From NCBI GenBank assembly GCA_963662965.1, contig OY759970.1:3472001-3536000 (forward strand): a stretch of DNA of 64,000 nucleotides, in the 5' to 3' direction. Numbering within the stretch: the first letter of the stretch is position 1; each line of letters starts with the position of its first letter. Below are positions 41,930 through 51,060 of the stretch, one piece after another. The position numbers and the translations under genes were made by a program. The DNA comes from DTWD01 sp963662965. Lineage in GTDB: Bacteria > Acidobacteriota > Vicinamibacteria > Vicinamibacterales > UBA8438. The notes beneath the pieces are model-generated. The model saw only the letters and a program-made list of their open reading frames with translations. It did not search any database and was not told the DNA's origin.

Positions 41930-43303
41930 ATGAGTTACCACAGGAAAAGCGTTTGCCTTGCAGTGACGGCGTGTGCCGTAGTTGCTGCGACCATCTTGTC
42001 GGCCAGATTGCGTGCCGAAGACTGGCCGGAGTGGCGCGGCACGGGGCGTCGGGCCGTCTGGACCGAGGACGGCATCATCGACCGTTTCCCGGCCGGTGGC
42101 TTGAACGTGACGTGGCGCACGCCAATCAAGAACGGGTTTTCCGGACCGGTCGTCGCGGACGGGCGGGTCTTCGTCACCGATTTCGAGTTCCTGCCTGAAA
42201 CTCGCGTCATGGATGGCAGCGAGCGGATCCTCGCCCTCGACGAGCAGAGTGGCGAAATATTGTGGACGCACGAATGGCCGGCGGCGTACCGCAACCTCCA
42301 GCTCTCGTACGCGACAGGCCCGCGTGCGTCACCCACGGTCGACGGCGACCACGTCTATGTCGCCGGGGCGAGCGGAAAGGTCATCTGTCTCGAGGTCGAG
42401 ACCGGCGCCGTCGTGTGGGAGCGCGACGCGGTCGAGGAGTACGACACCACGGTCCCCGTGTGGGGCGTGACGAGTTCGCCGCTGGTCGACGGCGACCACG
42501 TGATCTACCTCGTCGGCGGTGAGCCTGACGCGCTTGTCGTCGCCTTTGACAAGCGAACCGGCGAGGAGCAGTGGCGGGCCATCGACGTGGTCACCGAGAT
42601 GGGATACGCGCAGCCGGTCATCTACGAGGCGGGCGGGGCGCGCCAGCTGATCATCTGGCACCCCGAGGCGGTCAGCTCGCTGAATCCGGAGACCGGCGAG
42701 GTATATTGGCAGGAACCGTGGGAGGCGCCGTCGGCGATTACCGTGGCCACGCCGGTGCTCAGCGACAACTACCTGTTTTTCACGCAGTTCTACGGCGGTT
42801 CGATGATGCTGCAGCTCGACACCGACCGGCCCGACGCGACAGCGCTCTGGAAGGTGGCCGGGAGCGGTGAGATGGCCGACCAGACCGAGGCGCTGCATTC
42901 ACTGATCACGACGCCGATCGTGGAGGGTAACTACATCTACGGCGTCGACAGCTACGGCGAGCTCCGCGGGCTCGATGCCCGCACCGGTGAACGGCTCTGG
43001 AGCAGCGACGCCATGACGGCGCAGCGGCGGTGGGGCGCGGCCTTCATGGTGCGTCATGAAGATCGCTACTTCGTCAACAACGACGACGGGTTTCTGATCA
43101 TCGCGCAGTTCACGCCCGAAGGATACGTGGAGCTCGACCGGATTAAGCTGATCGAGGCGACGTCGAGCGCTGGCTACGGTCCGCGACGGTTCGAGGATCG
43201 GCCGGTCAACTGGACCCATCCGGCGTACGCCAACCGCCACATCATTACGCGCAACGACGACGAAATCATCCGGGTCTCGCTGGCCGCGGCGGACTATCGG
43301 TAG
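41930..43303 (+). CDS. Periplasmic PQQ-like beta-propeller protein (paralogue 2)
   Basis: 457 residues from ATG 41930 (GTG 41885 extends into non-conserved sequence). Signal peptide MSYHRKSVCLAVTACAVVAA to RLRA. It mirrors paralogue 1 blade by blade (EDWPEWRGTGRRAVWTEDGI, RTGEEQWRAIDVV, ETGEVYWQEPWE, RTGERLWSSDAM, YFVNNDDGFLIIAQFTPEGY). Tandem duplication is clear. The two genes lie 45 bases apart in one direction, with the serine hydrolase 46 bases after. Confidence 0.87.
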   Translation: MSYHRKSVCLAVTACAVVAATILSARLRAEDWPEWRGTGRRAVWTEDGIIDRFPAGGLNVTWRTPIKNGFSGPVVADGRVFVTDFEFLPETRVMDGSERILALDEQSGEILWTHEWPAAYRNLQLSYATGPRASPTVDGDHVYVAGASGKVICLEVETGAVVWERDAVEEYDTTVPVWGVTSSPLVDGDHVIYLVGGEPDALVVAFDKRTGEEQWRAIDVVTEMGYAQPVIYEAGGARQLIIWHPEAVSSLNPETGEVYWQEPWEAPSAITVATPVLSDNYLFFTQFYGGSMMLQLDTDRPDATALWKVAGSGEMADQTEALHSLITTPIVEGNYIYGVDSYGELRGLDARTGERLWSSDAMTAQRRWGAAFMVRHEDRYFVNNDDGFLIIAQFTPEGYVELDRIKLIEATSSAGYGPRRFEDRPVNWTHPAYANRHIITRNDDEIIRVSLAAADYR

Positions 43304-43349
43304 AGTCGCGGCTCAGGGTTCACGGTTCACGGCACGGGATGAGGGGGGC

Positions 43350-44690
43350 ATGGTCATGAAGGGCGCAATGACGAATCGTCGGTGGCGGTCGGTTTTCATC
43401 TGGGTCGGGGGCCTCGTCGCGGCGCTGGCCCTCATGCCGGCGCTCCGCGCGGCCGAGGATGTCACCGTCGCCGAGCCGGAAACGGTCGGGATGTCGGCGG
43501 AGCGGCTGCACCGGATCAACACCTTCGTGCAGGAATACATCGACGCCGATCAAATCGCGGGGGCGGTCACCCTCGTAGCACGCAAAGGGAAGGTCGTCCA
43601 CTACGAGGCACAGGGGTGGCGCGACAAGGACAACGGCGTCGCGATGACGCACGACAGTATCTTCGAGATGATGTCGATGACGAAGCCAATCGTGTCGACC
43701 GCGCTCATGATACTGTTCGAGGAGGGCCGGTTCCTGCTCGACGATCCGATCGCGAAGTGGCTGCCGGAGTACGCGCACCACACCGTGCGGATCAACGCGG
43801 ACGGCGTGCGCCCGATCACCGTCCCCGAGGCGCGCCCGGTGACGGTGCGCCACGTGCTGACCCACACGTCAGGACTGACGCTCAACCCGCGGGGCCAAGG
43901 TTTGACGGAGGCGCAGGTGGCCGAGGCGACCAATCACGGAGAGGGCTGGCCCACGTTGGCCGAGCGCGTCGCACATGCCGCCGCGATTCCCGCCGCGTTC
44001 CACCCGGGCGACCAGTGGCAGTACGGTGCTTCGACCGACTATGTCGCCGTGCTGGTGGAGAAGATCTCCGGCCAATCGATCGACCGCTTTCTTCACGAGC
44101 GGATCTTCGAGCCGCTGGGGATGACCGATACCTACTACTACGTGCCGCGCGACAAGGTCGACCGCGTCGCCGCGGTCTATCGACCTGATGCGGACGGCAA
44201 GATCGAGCTGATGCAAGCACCGGCGTTCCGTGAGCCGATGCGCATGTTCCGCGGTGTGGCCGGACTTTCGTCGACGGCCGCCGACTACTACCAGTTCGCC
44301 CAAATGATTGCGAACGGTGGCGAGCTCAACGGCGTGCGGCTGCTCGGCCGGATGACGGTCGACAACATGATCAGCAACCACATCGGGTCGGACAAAGAGG
44401 TGTACATCCGAGGCGGCGGGTACGGCTTTGGCTTGGGGTTTGGCATCCTGACCAATTCGGCCGTGGCGCCAGACGCGCTATCGATCGGGAGCTACACTTG
44501 GGGCGGGGCGTTCGGGACGCTCTACTGGGCCGACCCGGTGGAGGATCTCATCGGCATTTTGCTCATCCAAATTCGACCGTACAGCCATCTCAATATCCGG
44601 CCGATGTTTTCCAATGTCGTCACGCAAGCGGTGGTTGACAGCGTGTCTGACCAGGCGCCGCGGATCATGGGACGGCCAACCCCGCATTAA
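43350..44690 (+). CDS. Serine hydrolase of the class C beta-lactamase family
   Basis: 446 residues, GAGGGGGGC upstream of ATG 43350. Signal anchor (FIWVGGLVAALALMPALRA), nucleophile motif SMTK in FEMMSMTKPIVSTALMILFE, second-motif Tyr in QWQYGASTDYVAVLVE, and a C-terminal GSYTWGGAFGTLYWADP in the place of the KTG/HxG triad strand. Family members include esterases, D-aminopeptidases and penicillin-binding enzymes; true beta-lactamase activity is not implied. Likely co-transcribed with the propeller pair. Confidence 0.88.
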   Translation: MVMKGAMTNRRWRSVFIWVGGLVAALALMPALRAAEDVTVAEPETVGMSAERLHRINTFVQEYIDADQIAGAVTLVARKGKVVHYEAQGWRDKDNGVAMTHDSIFEMMSMTKPIVSTALMILFEEGRFLLDDPIAKWLPEYAHHTVRINADGVRPITVPEARPVTVRHVLTHTSGLTLNPRGQGLTEAQVAEATNHGEGWPTLAERVAHAAAIPAAFHPGDQWQYGASTDYVAVLVEKISGQSIDRFLHERIFEPLGMTDTYYYVPRDKVDRVAAVYRPDADGKIELMQAPAFREPMRMFRGVAGLSSTAADYYQFAQMIANGGELNGVRLLGRMTVDNMISNHIGSDKEVYIRGGGYGFGLGFGILTNSAVAPDALSIGSYTWGGAFGTLYWADPVEDLIGILLIQIRPYSHLNIRPMFSNVVTQAVVDSVSDQAPRIMGRPTPH

Positions 44691-44695
44691 TTAGA

Positions 44696-44785
44696 CGGGG
44701 CTGGCTGGCCCGAACCCCGGCGTCGTCGCTAGCCGGGGCCCATAGCCCGGCGCCGTTCTGCCGGGGGCGCGCCGTGCCCCTGGGG
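44696..44785 (-). repeat. Intergenic GC-rich repeat, copy G
   Basis: GACGGGGCTGGCTGGCCCGA, CGGCGTCGTCGCTAGCCGGG and GGGGGCGCGCCGTGCCCC. It begins 5 bases after the serine hydrolase stop. More diverged than copies A-F. Confidence 0.65.
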
Positions 44786-45379
44786 CACGTTTCACGAGTG
44801 TGTAGCGGGCGGGGTGTTCCCGAGAAGCCTGTGGCCGCCTCGGCCGGGGCGTCACTCCGGACGCCAGATCGGCCCGCCGGAAAACGTCGCCTCCGCCGCA
44901 GGCGGGGATGCCGCACGCGGCGAGCAACAGCTGGTCAGTGGCGGCGCGTGCTACTGGAACCCGCAGCCAGGGTTCTTCGACGGGCACGGATCACAGGGCT
45001 CAGGCTCGTTCGCTGGCGGCTCCGGCGACGTTTTCGGTCCCGTGGTCGTCGGCGTGCCTCATGGCGTCCTCCGCGACACCCCGACCGCACCTGCCCCGTT
45101 CGAGCCCACTCCGGATGATCTCGACGCGCTCGCGAGCGCGTGTCTCGCGAGCGTATGACGGCCGCCTACGGGCAGTGACCGCAGGTTCGGAGCGGCGCAG
45201 CGATTGGTCTCTCGGAGAAATCCGTCGGAGGAACCGCCACCCTGCTGCTGAGAGCGGCACCGTCGCCGCCGTGACGACGCGGATTTCGAGAGAGACCAAT
45301 GCTGGGCCGCTCGTTGGGCAAGGCCGTTCGAACCTGCTCGTCTGCCGACCCAGCGGCTACACGAAAGTGTGAAATGCTC
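44786..45379. other. Gene-poor stretch with one inverted repeat
   Basis: No ORF here resembles a known protein; several short frames overlap on both strands with codon-bias character only. The one clear structure is an inverted repeat: ATTGGTCTCTCGGAGAAATCCG at 45203 onward and CGGATTTCGAGAGAGACCAAT ending at 45300, with about a 50-base spacer. TGTCGCGGAGGACGCCATGA (minus strand, near 45060-45080) recurs at about 63499-63518. Function unknown. Confidence 0.5.
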
Positions 45380-46030
45380 CTAGCGCGCCAGGATACCGTA
45401 CTGGGCGCGTAGCTCGGCTCCGAGACGCTCGGCCGCTTCGGTATCGACCTGCATCGCCTGCGCCTCGGTCGACAGTGCCGTCAACGCCATGGCGTCGCCC
45501 CGCTCCATGCCGCGCTTGACCTTGGTCATCATGTCGATCCCCGCTTCCATCAACCGGATCGTTTGGTCGTGATAGACGCGTGCATCGGGCGGGACGTTCA
45601 TTTGCCGGAGCTGGGCGAGGTTCGTGCGCTGGGTGTCGGCGACCTCGTCGAAGGTCGACCAGTTGCCCGAGGCTTCCTCCCCGACGTCGCCCGTAAGCGG
45701 AACGGGTGGCTCGGCGCTGTCCTCGATGCCCGGCTGGCGGCCCGCTTCGCGCCCGACCAGAAACGCAATCGCCACCAGGGCGACCACGAGCGCGCCCATG
45801 AGGCTGTAAAGCAGGCCTCGTCCGACGGCGACCGTCTCTTTCTTCGGCGGCGGCGCGTCGAAGATCTCGAGAGCGGGGTGGGACGACGGCGGGTTTGCGG
45901 GGGGCGTCGCTCGGGGCTGGCCGTATTCGTCTTCGTCTTGGTCCGGAGAGCGCTAGAGCGTCGCGGATTCGATGGACGCGTCGACTGGTGCGGCGTTGTC
46001 GTCGACCGGACGCGGTGTGGCCGGCTTCAT
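45380..46030 (-). pseudogene. Single-pass membrane protein with in-frame amber codon
   Basis: From ATG 46030 the frame reads MKPATPRPVDDNAAPVDASI, ESATL, then TAG at 45955-45953, then continues in the same frame RSPDQDEDEYGQPRATPPAN, a Pro-rich stretch, a membrane helix (LLYSLMGALVVALVAIAFLV) and a periplasmic helical part (DARVYHDQTIRLMEAGIDMM to QYGILAR). After the TAG no start codon occurs until ATG 45799 in the middle of the membrane helix. So the true gene is probably 216 codons with one stop: a nonsense mutation, error or read-through. Confidence 0.55.
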
Positions 46031-46127
46031 TTGCGACGGCGGCGGCACGGGAACCGGTCTTCGCTTTCGAGACACAACAGGATCATTATACTGAGGCTGT
46101 CCGCAGTTTCACCGCCAGGAGAGCGAC

Positions 46128-47474
46128 ATGAGACAGCTGTGTGGCGGCCTCGCGCTCGCCGCCGTGGTGCTGACCGTGGTGCAGGCGCCGAGGGCGCAAG
46201 ACCGCGGCGATATCTTCCCGTTTCCCCTCACGGTGTACGAGCTCGACAACGGGCTCAAGGTGGTCAGCGTTGACTATGACAGCCCAGGCATCGTGGCGTT
46301 CTATACCGTGGTGCGGGCCGGCTCGCGCAACGAAGTTGAATCCGGGTTCTCGGGGTATGCCCATTTTTTCGAGCACATGATGTTCCGCGGGACCGAGAAG
46401 TACCCGACCGATGCCTACAACGCCGTGATCAAACGGATCGGCGCTGATTCGAACGCGTTTACGACGAACGACTGGACCACGTACCACATCGTCGCCAGCT
46501 CGGACGCCCTCGAGACGATTGTCGACGTCGAGTCTGACCGGTTCCGCAATTTGCGATATTCCGAGGAGGCATTTCGCACCGAGGCGGGCGCCATTCTCGG
46601 CGAGTACAACCTCAACTTCTCGAACCCGGTGTCGCTGCTGCGTGAGAAGTTGAACGATCTGGCGTTCACCGCGCATCCATACAAGCACACGACGATCGGA
46701 CTGCTGGCCGACATCCAGGACATGCCGAACCACTACGACTACAGCGTGCAGTTCTACGACCGGTACTACCGCCCGGAGAACTGCCTCGTCGTGGTCGTTG
46801 GCGACTTCGATCAAGGGGCGCTCGAGCGTCTCGCCGAGCAGTACTACGGTGGGTGGGAGCGAGGCGACTTCGTCCCCGAGATACCGCAGGAGCCGGTGCA
46901 GACCGAGGAACGGAGTGCCCGTATCACGTGGCCGAATCCGACGCTGCCGTTCCTGATGATTGGCTACCACGCACCGGCGTTCTCCGACACCACGGTCGAC
47001 ATGCCAGCCCTCGACGTCTTCTCGCAACTCTTGTTCTCCGAGACATCGCCGCTCTTCCGACGCCTCTATCTCGAAGAGCAGGTGGTCGACGTGATCCAGG
47101 GCGGGGCCCTCGACAGCCGCGATGCGACCCTCTTCTCGATCATCGCGCGGATCACCGACCCGGCGCGGATCGACGACGTGCGCGCCGCCATCATCGAAGA
47201 GATCGAGCGGCTCAAGACGGAGCCGGTCGATGCGGCGGCCCTCGATGCCACGAAGTCGCACATGCGCTACGGGTTTGCGATGGGGCTCAACAACCCCGGC
47301 CAGATTGCCCAGACCTTGGGCCACTATCTGCAGCTGACGGAGGATCCGCAGACGGTCAATCGGGTGTACGAGCTCTACGATGCGGTCTCGCCCGATGACG
47401 TCCAGATGGTCGCCAATACCTATTTCGCAGACACGAATCGGACCGTGGTGGTCTTGACGCAGGAGGGGCAATGA
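46128..47474 (+). CDS. M16-family zinc metallopeptidase (catalytic subunit)
   Basis: 448 residues with signal peptide (MRQLCGGLALAAVVLTVVQA to RAQ). The inverted zinc motif HxxEH is present in GYAHFFEHMMFRGTEKYPTD, and the downstream Glu is in the helix with TEAGAILGEYNLNF. DRYYRPENCLVVVVGDFDQG and LPFLMIGYHAPAFSD are standard M16 stretches. The gene overlaps the next by 4 bases (ATGA), forming a two-subunit periplasmic pitrilysin/processing-peptidase-like pair. Confidence 0.93.
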   Translation: MRQLCGGLALAAVVLTVVQAPRAQDRGDIFPFPLTVYELDNGLKVVSVDYDSPGIVAFYTVVRAGSRNEVESGFSGYAHFFEHMMFRGTEKYPTDAYNAVIKRIGADSNAFTTNDWTTYHIVASSDALETIVDVESDRFRNLRYSEEAFRTEAGAILGEYNLNFSNPVSLLREKLNDLAFTAHPYKHTTIGLLADIQDMPNHYDYSVQFYDRYYRPENCLVVVVGDFDQGALERLAEQYYGGWERGDFVPEIPQEPVQTEERSARITWPNPTLPFLMIGYHAPAFSDTTVDMPALDVFSQLLFSETSPLFRRLYLEEQVVDVIQGGALDSRDATLFSIIARITDPARIDDVRAAIIEEIERLKTEPVDAAALDATKSHMRYGFAMGLNNPGQIAQTLGHYLQLTEDPQTVNRVYELYDAVSPDDVQMVANTYFADTNRTVVVLTQEGQ

Positions 47475-49024
47475 TGCCGCGTTGCACCTGGCGTGCGCGA
47501 ATGTGGGCCGTGGCGTCGATGGCTGCCGTGATCGTCGCGTGTGGTGCCGATCCCGCCGAAAAGTCGTCGACCACGATCGCGCTGCAGACGCCGAACTCGC
47601 CGCTGGTGACACTCCGCATCGCGTTCCACGTCGGGTCGGTGGATGATCCGGCGGGCCAAAACGGTCTGAACGCGCTGACGGCCCTGATGATGGGCCGTGG
47701 CGGCACGGCGTCGATGACCTACGAGAAGCTCACCGAGGCCCTCTATCCGTGGTCGGCGTCGATCAGCGCTCAGGCTGACAAGGAAATGACGGTGCTGGTC
47801 GGTGAGGTGCACCGCGACCACCTCGATCCGTTCCTGACGATCATGCGCGACTTACTCGTCTCGCCTCGGTTCGACGCCGCCGACTTCGACCGCAACCGGG
47901 AGTTCCTGACCAACAGCGTCGTGTCGACGCTGCGTGGGAACGACGACGAGGATCTCGGCAAGGAGACGCTCAACGCGCTCATGTACGACGGCCACCCCTA
48001 CGGCTCGCCGGTGGTTGGGACCGAACGTGGCCTGGCGGCGATCTCCATCGACGACGTGCGGACGTTTCACGCGGCGCGATATACACGGGCGAACGCGCAT
48101 ATCGGTGTAGCCGGAGGTTTTCCCGAAGGGTTCGCCGAGCGTGTCGACCGTGAGATTCTGTCGCAGTTGCCGGCCGGCGATGGCCGACGGGCCGCGCTAC
48201 CGGCGCCGCGCGCACTCGACGGCCTCGAGGTGCTGTTGGTCGAGAAGGATGCGATCGCCACGGCGCTCTCCATCGGATTCCCGATTGACGTGACGCGCGC
48301 GGATGACGACTTTTACGCGCTGATGGTGGCGACCTCGTACTTTGGCGAGCATCGGACGTTCAACGGTCTCTTAATGAACAAGATGCGCGGCCAGCGCGGG
48401 CTCAACTACGGCGACTACGCCTACGTCGAGAACTTTATCCAGGATGGCGGGTCGCGCTTGCCGATCCCAAACATCCCGCGCCGTCAGCAGTTCTTCAGCA
48501 TCTGGATACGCCCGGTGCCTCACCACAACGCGCACTTCGCGCTCCGTCAGGCGATTCGTGAGCTGCACGTGCTCGTCGACGACGGTCTGACAGAGGCCGA
48601 CTTCGAGGCGTCTCGTGAGTTTCTCCTCAACTACTCCAAGCTGTACGTCCAGACGACGAGCCGGCGGCTTGGCTACCACCTGGACTCGGCGGTGTACGGC
48701 GCCGGCTACTTCATCGACGAGATCCAGCGGCACCTACCGGCGCTCACCGTCGACGACGTCAATGCGGCGATTCGCCGGCATCTCCAATACGACAACCTCG
48801 CGATTGCAATCGTGACGAGCGATGCGTCGGCGTTTCGCGATCGCCTCTTGGCGAACGAGCCGTCGCCGCCGACCTATAACGCCGAGGTGCCCAACGACAT
48901 CCGGGCGGAGGACGAGCTGATCACGCCGTTTGAGCTGGCAATCAATCCGGACCGCATCCGCGTCGTGCCCGTCGAGGAGATGTTCCGGGAGGCCCGCTCG
49001 GGGCCCCGCCCGGGAGCGAACTGA
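47471..49024 (+). CDS. M16-family peptidase-like lipoprotein (non-catalytic subunit)
   Basis: 517 residues, ATG overlapping the previous TGA. N-terminus ends AAVIVACGADP, a plausible lipobox with the Cys lipidated. The fold is M16 (FHVGSVDDPAGQNGLNALTA, VGVAGGFPEG-like domain linker, FSIWIRPVPHHNAHFALRQA), but the zinc motif position reads LTALMMGRGGTAS with no HxxEH. As in other M16B pairs, this is the partner that lines the chamber. Joint outer- or inner-membrane anchoring via the lipid is likely. Confidence 0.9.
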   Translation: MMPRCTWRARMWAVASMAAVIVACGADPAEKSSTTIALQTPNSPLVTLRIAFHVGSVDDPAGQNGLNALTALMMGRGGTASMTYEKLTEALYPWSASISAQADKEMTVLVGEVHRDHLDPFLTIMRDLLVSPRFDAADFDRNREFLTNSVVSTLRGNDDEDLGKETLNALMYDGHPYGSPVVGTERGLAAISIDDVRTFHAARYTRANAHIGVAGGFPEGFAERVDREILSQLPAGDGRRAALPAPRALDGLEVLLVEKDAIATALSIGFPIDVTRADDDFYALMVATSYFGEHRTFNGLLMNKMRGQRGLNYGDYAYVENFIQDGGSRLPIPNIPRRQQFFSIWIRPVPHHNAHFALRQAIRELHVLVDDGLTEADFEASREFLLNYSKLYVQTTSRRLGYHLDSAVYGAGYFIDEIQRHLPALTVDDVNAAIRRHLQYDNLAIAIVTSDASAFRDRLLANEPSPPTYNAEVPNDIRAEDELITPFELAINPDRIRVVPVEEMFREARSGPRPGAN

Positions 49025-49090
49025 CGACCTGGACCCGGCGTCTAACGTTGAAGAATGCCTAAAGTGGCCGATCAGCGAACCGGCAGCCCG

Positions 49091-49758
49091 ATGAGACACA
49101 TCGCGGCTATCACAACAGCTGCGATCGTACTTGCGGGGTTCGGTGCCGTATCTGCGGCGGCTCAGACTGCGGGCGCCGCCACCACGCGTATGCTGCAAAA
49201 TTCATCGACCACGTGAGCGGCGGCTTGCGCGACGGCCCCTTGGAGCTCGGCCTCCTTCCGACCGCGGTAGTCGAGGCTGAGTCGGCCGTCGACCACGCGG
49301 CGAAGGCTGTCGGCGCCCGCAACCTCGCCGTAATACGGACCAATGCACGCGACATGCTTCGAGCCGTTGATCCGGCTGCGCTCGCGACCGACCCAAAGGG
49401 AGACGGTCGCTATGGCGTCCGTCGGGCCAGCGTTGGCGTCGTGCAGTTCATGACCCTCGCCGAGAAGTCGGATGGCGCATCTGGAGTTGTGGCGATGCAC
49501 GGGTCGAATGTCGTCATCGCCGCCAACAATACGCCTCGTCGGGTCGACGAGATCGTCCAGATAGTCGGACAGATCGAGGAACAAACCTCGACGGCGGGTG
49601 CCAGGCCGCTAGCCGAGGAGCTCCGGGCGCTGACGGAAGCGCTCCTCGAGGGCCCGGAAGCCGGTGTCGAAGGTTCGAAAGACGAGCATGGCCTGCGGCA
49701 GGCCGAGCACCACCTCATGCTCCTCAGGAAGGCGGAAGGTCTCCCCCTGGGTAAGTGA
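49091..49758 (+). pseudogene. Secreted protein of unknown function, frameshift after signal peptide
   Basis: ATG 49091 gives a clean signal peptide (MRHIAAITTAAIVLAGFGAV to AAAQTAGAATT) but meets a stop at 49214. One base near 49183-49188 shifts to the frame AYAAKFIDHVSGGLRDGPLE, which is open to 49758 (AKAVGARNLAVIRTNARDML, SGVVAMHGSNVVIAANNTPR, LRKAEGLPLGK). The mature part is helix-rich with no family I recognise. Restored length would be about 222 residues. Confidence 0.6.
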
Positions 49759-49819
49759 TAAGTGACGTCGTCCGCCGAGCGTCATCCCACTCCCGTCCAC
49801 GTGACGCAGAAACTGTCCA

Positions 49820-50210
49820 GTGCCTGCGCCGCCGCTTGAACGCGTCGATCAAAAAGGCCTCAAGCGCGTGTTCGACGAAGCGCGAGCCGGCGGCAAGCCG
49901 GTGGACCTGCGCTCACGCGACCTCTCGACGCTCGACTTCGAGCGCGTGACACTGAAATCGATCAGCCTGACGAATTTGGACCTCAGGGCGGCCGACCTCA
50001 CGCATGCCCAGCTCGGAGAGGCCGATCTCGCAGGGGCGTCTCTCTGGGACACGAACCTGAGTCATGCGGACCGTGCTCACCCTGGCAGACTTCCGCGGTG
50101 TCGACCTGACGACGGTCGTCGGACTGAAGCAAGATCAACTGGATACGGCGTGCGGGGACGAGGCGACCGATCTGCCACCGGAACTAGCGGGCCCGCCACC
50201 TTGCTTTTGA
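49820..50210 (+). pseudogene. Pentapeptide-repeat protein, frameshifted
   Basis: GTG 49820. A basic helix is followed by A(D/N)Lxx-type repeats: LTNLDLRAADLTHAQLGEAD, LAGASLWDTNLSHAD. Near 50065-50075 the frame shifts; the alternative frame continues VLTLADFRGVDLTTVVGLKQ, DQLDTACGDEATDLPPELAG and ends PPPCF-stop at 50210, the typical tail of such proteins (GLTQEQLDxACGDxxT-LP). The 3' end overlaps the end of larE by 27 bases, tail to tail. Confidence 0.75.
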
Positions 50211-51017
50211 CGGCCGTTCACCGTTCAGTGCGCCTTGGCGGTAGCCATCGGGGTCGACCTCGACGTCTTCGAAGCCGGCGGCACGAAACTGGGCGGCGAC
50301 GTCAGCCAGCAGGCCGTCGTCACGCAGCCGCGCGACTTCGTCAGGCGCGACTTCGATCCGGGCGCGCGACCCGAGGTAGCGGACGCGGCATACCGCGAAG
50401 CCCCGGTCGCGCAGAACCCGCTCACACGTCGCGACCTGCGTGAGGCGAGACGGCGTGATCGTCATGCCGTACGGAAAGCGACTCGAGAGGCAGGCGAGCG
50501 CCGGCTTGTTCCACACGGGCAGCGATCGTCGACGCGCCGCCTCGCGGATCTCCGCCTTCGTGAAGCCGACCTCGTCGAGCGGCGAGCGGACGCCGTGCTC
50601 CTTGGCGGCGTGGCGGCCTGGGCGGTAGTCGCCCCGGTCATCGACATTGAACCCGTCGAGGACGTGCGTGATGCCGAGTCGCGCCGCTTCCCGCACCGCG
50701 CGACCGTAGACCTCGGTCTTGCAGAAGTAGCATCGATTGACCGGATTCTCTGCATATCGTGGATCGTCGAGCTCGTACGTCTCGACGAGGACGTGGCGAG
50801 CGCCGAGCTCCGCGGCAAGCTCCCGTGCGGCTTGGCCCTCTTCCGGAGCGAGACTTGGCGAGACCGCCGTGAGCGCAATGGCGCGGTCATCGAGGACATC
50901 GACCGCCTCGGCGAGGAGATACCCCGAGTCGACGCCGCCGGAGAAGCAGACGACGACGTCATCGAACGCGGCCAGCAGTTGCCGCAACCGAGTGACCTTG
51001 TCGTCTAAACTCGTCAT
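50184..51017 (-). CDS. larE: ATP-dependent sacrificial sulfur transferase LarE
   Basis: LarE inserts sulfur into the nickel-pincer nucleotide cofactor of lactate racemase, giving up a Cys sulfur. 277 residues: PP-loop VVCFSGGVDSGYLLAEAVDV, NRCYFCKTEVYGRAV, VLDGFNVDDRGDYRPGRHAA, and PALACLSSRFPYGMTITPSR, whose Cys corresponds to the sacrificial residue (Cys176 of the L. plantarum enzyme). Length is normal. LarA, LarB and LarC are not in the window. A NicO-like membrane protein gene starts 43 bases away, divergent, which fits a nickel theme. Confidence 0.93.
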   Translation of the reverse strand: MTSLDDKVTRLRQLLAAFDDVVVCFSGGVDSGYLLAEAVDVLDDRAIALTAVSPSLAPEEGQAARELAAELGARHVLVETYELDDPRYAENPVNRCYFCKTEVYGRAVREAARLGITHVLDGFNVDDRGDYRPGRHAAKEHGVRSPLDEVGFTKAEIREAARRRSLPVWNKPALACLSSRFPYGMTITPSRLTQVATCERVLRDRGFAVCRVRYLGSRARIEVAPDEVARLRDDGLLADVAAQFRAAGFEDVEVDPDGYRQGALNGERPSKARWRAR

Positions 51018-51060
51018 AATGAGCGTTCGTACGCGCCGCGGTCACTAGTCTCTCACACCC

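Noticed and set aside
43350..44690. Calling the serine hydrolase an antibiotic-resistance beta-lactamase
   Set aside because: The SxxK family is broad; the usual KTG motif is not clear and the context is catabolic.
44774..45158. Overlapping ORFs around YWNPQPGFFDGHGSQ as a small Gly-rich protein
   Set aside because: No start signal, no family match, overlaps repeat copy G; not distinguishable from chance.
45203..45300. TPP or glycine riboswitch (CTGAGAG seen near 45248)
   Set aside because: The rest of the aptamer consensus (for TPP, ACCUGAUCUGG and GCGUAGGG) is missing and no thiamine or glycine gene follows.
46086..47612. 508-residue minus-strand ORF opposite the first M16 peptidase
   Set aside because: Antisense to an intact HxxEH peptidase; codon-bias artefact.
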